DNA from: Luscinia megarhynchos
Lineage: Eukaryota > Chordata > Aves > Passeriformes > Turdidae
DNA length: 64,000 nucleotides
Direction: 5' to 3'
Assembly: GCA_034336665.1 (NCBI GenBank)
Contig: JAPFBE010000067.1
Span: 62,001-126,000 of the forward strand
Below, piece by piece: positions 63,991-64,000 of the stretch (the first letter of the stretch is position 1; the number at the start of each line of letters is the position of its first letter). The position numbers were made by a program, and so were the translations under genes. A model generated the notes under the pieces. That model ran no database searches. It was not told the origin of the DNA and saw only the letters and a program-made list of their open reading frames with translations.

Positions 63991-64000
63991 TCCCGGCTCA

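Larger units (their letters stand above)
45282..64000 (-). other. BICRA: BICRA (GLTSCR1) gene, 3' portion; continues beyond the right edge
   Basis: BICRA is a core subunit of the non-canonical BAF (GBAF) chromatin-remodelling complex and contacts BRD9 and the ATPase through its GLTSCR1 domain. Nine coding exons are recognised on the minus strand: 60587-60967, 56688-56865, 54595-54884, 53729-53791, 53092-53150, 51135-51284, 49289-49384, 48205-48296 and 45282-46312. The first two are Pro/Ser/Ala-rich linkers, the middle five encode the conserved domain, and the last encodes the C-terminal tail ending ARTCTR. Phases agree across the five right-hand exons. The four left-hand exons have indels. 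The N-terminal Gln/Pro-rich part is not in the window. Confidence 0.9.

Noticed and set aside
1..64000. Telomere origin, because of abundant ccccaaaa words
   Set aside because: No TTAGGG/CCCTAA runs are present; the words belong to separate intronic minisatellites with different units.

Overview
This 64 kb window is vertebrate nuclear DNA. It looks like a gene-dense, GC-rich avian microchromosome ('dot' chromosome type). The evidence is small exons with consensus splice sites, introns made almost entirely of C-rich or G-rich minisatellites, a 100-N scaffold gap, and conserved genes whose human counterparts lie on chromosome 19q13. The bird assignment is inferred from genome style. The gene assignments come from exon translations compared with human proteins I know from memory.

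Four protein-coding genes can be read, all on the minus strand. From left to right: HNRNPL (first two coding exons only; the rest lies off the left edge); NOP53/GLTSCR2 (start 22384, stop 3612, poly(A) signal about 3475); EHD2 (start 38784, stop 25296, poly(A) signal about 23930); and BICRA/GLTSCR1 (stop 45282, nine coding exons recognised, 5' part beyond the right edge). The order BICRA-EHD2-NOP53 in one orientation matches human 19q13.33. HNRNPL is megabases away in human, so its position 1.3 kb beyond the NOP53 poly(A) signal is a synteny junction. The genes have unrelated roles: pre-mRNA splicing control, 60S ribosome assembly, caveolar membrane ATPase and ncBAF chromatin remodelling. Nothing in the sequence suggests a joint function.

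Two CpG-rich promoter zones stand out. The one upstream of HNRNPL (2132-2700) has nine ATTGG (CCAAT) boxes in one orientation. The one upstream of NOP53 (22385-22900) has about eight repeated gccgccatctt elements that echo the NOP53 start codon.

The main finding is a recurrent architecture. At least ten of the tandem arrays contain a copy of the neighbouring exon's edge, meaning the last or first coding bases plus the splice site or stop codon. The clearest cases are the EHD2 stop-codon end (10 extra copies), both sides of one EHD2 exon, the EHD2 first coding exon donor, and the donors of four BICRA exons. Copies close to the real exon carry more coding sequence.

Many exons carry single-base indels, often in C or G runs and densest between about 29 and 51 kb. 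Neighbouring exons with intact splice sites read cleanly. I interpret most of these as consensus errors in sequence that is hard to read, not as pseudogenes, but only raw reads can decide. The long open frames that cover the arrays on both strands are shadows of stop-poor tandem repeats, not genes.
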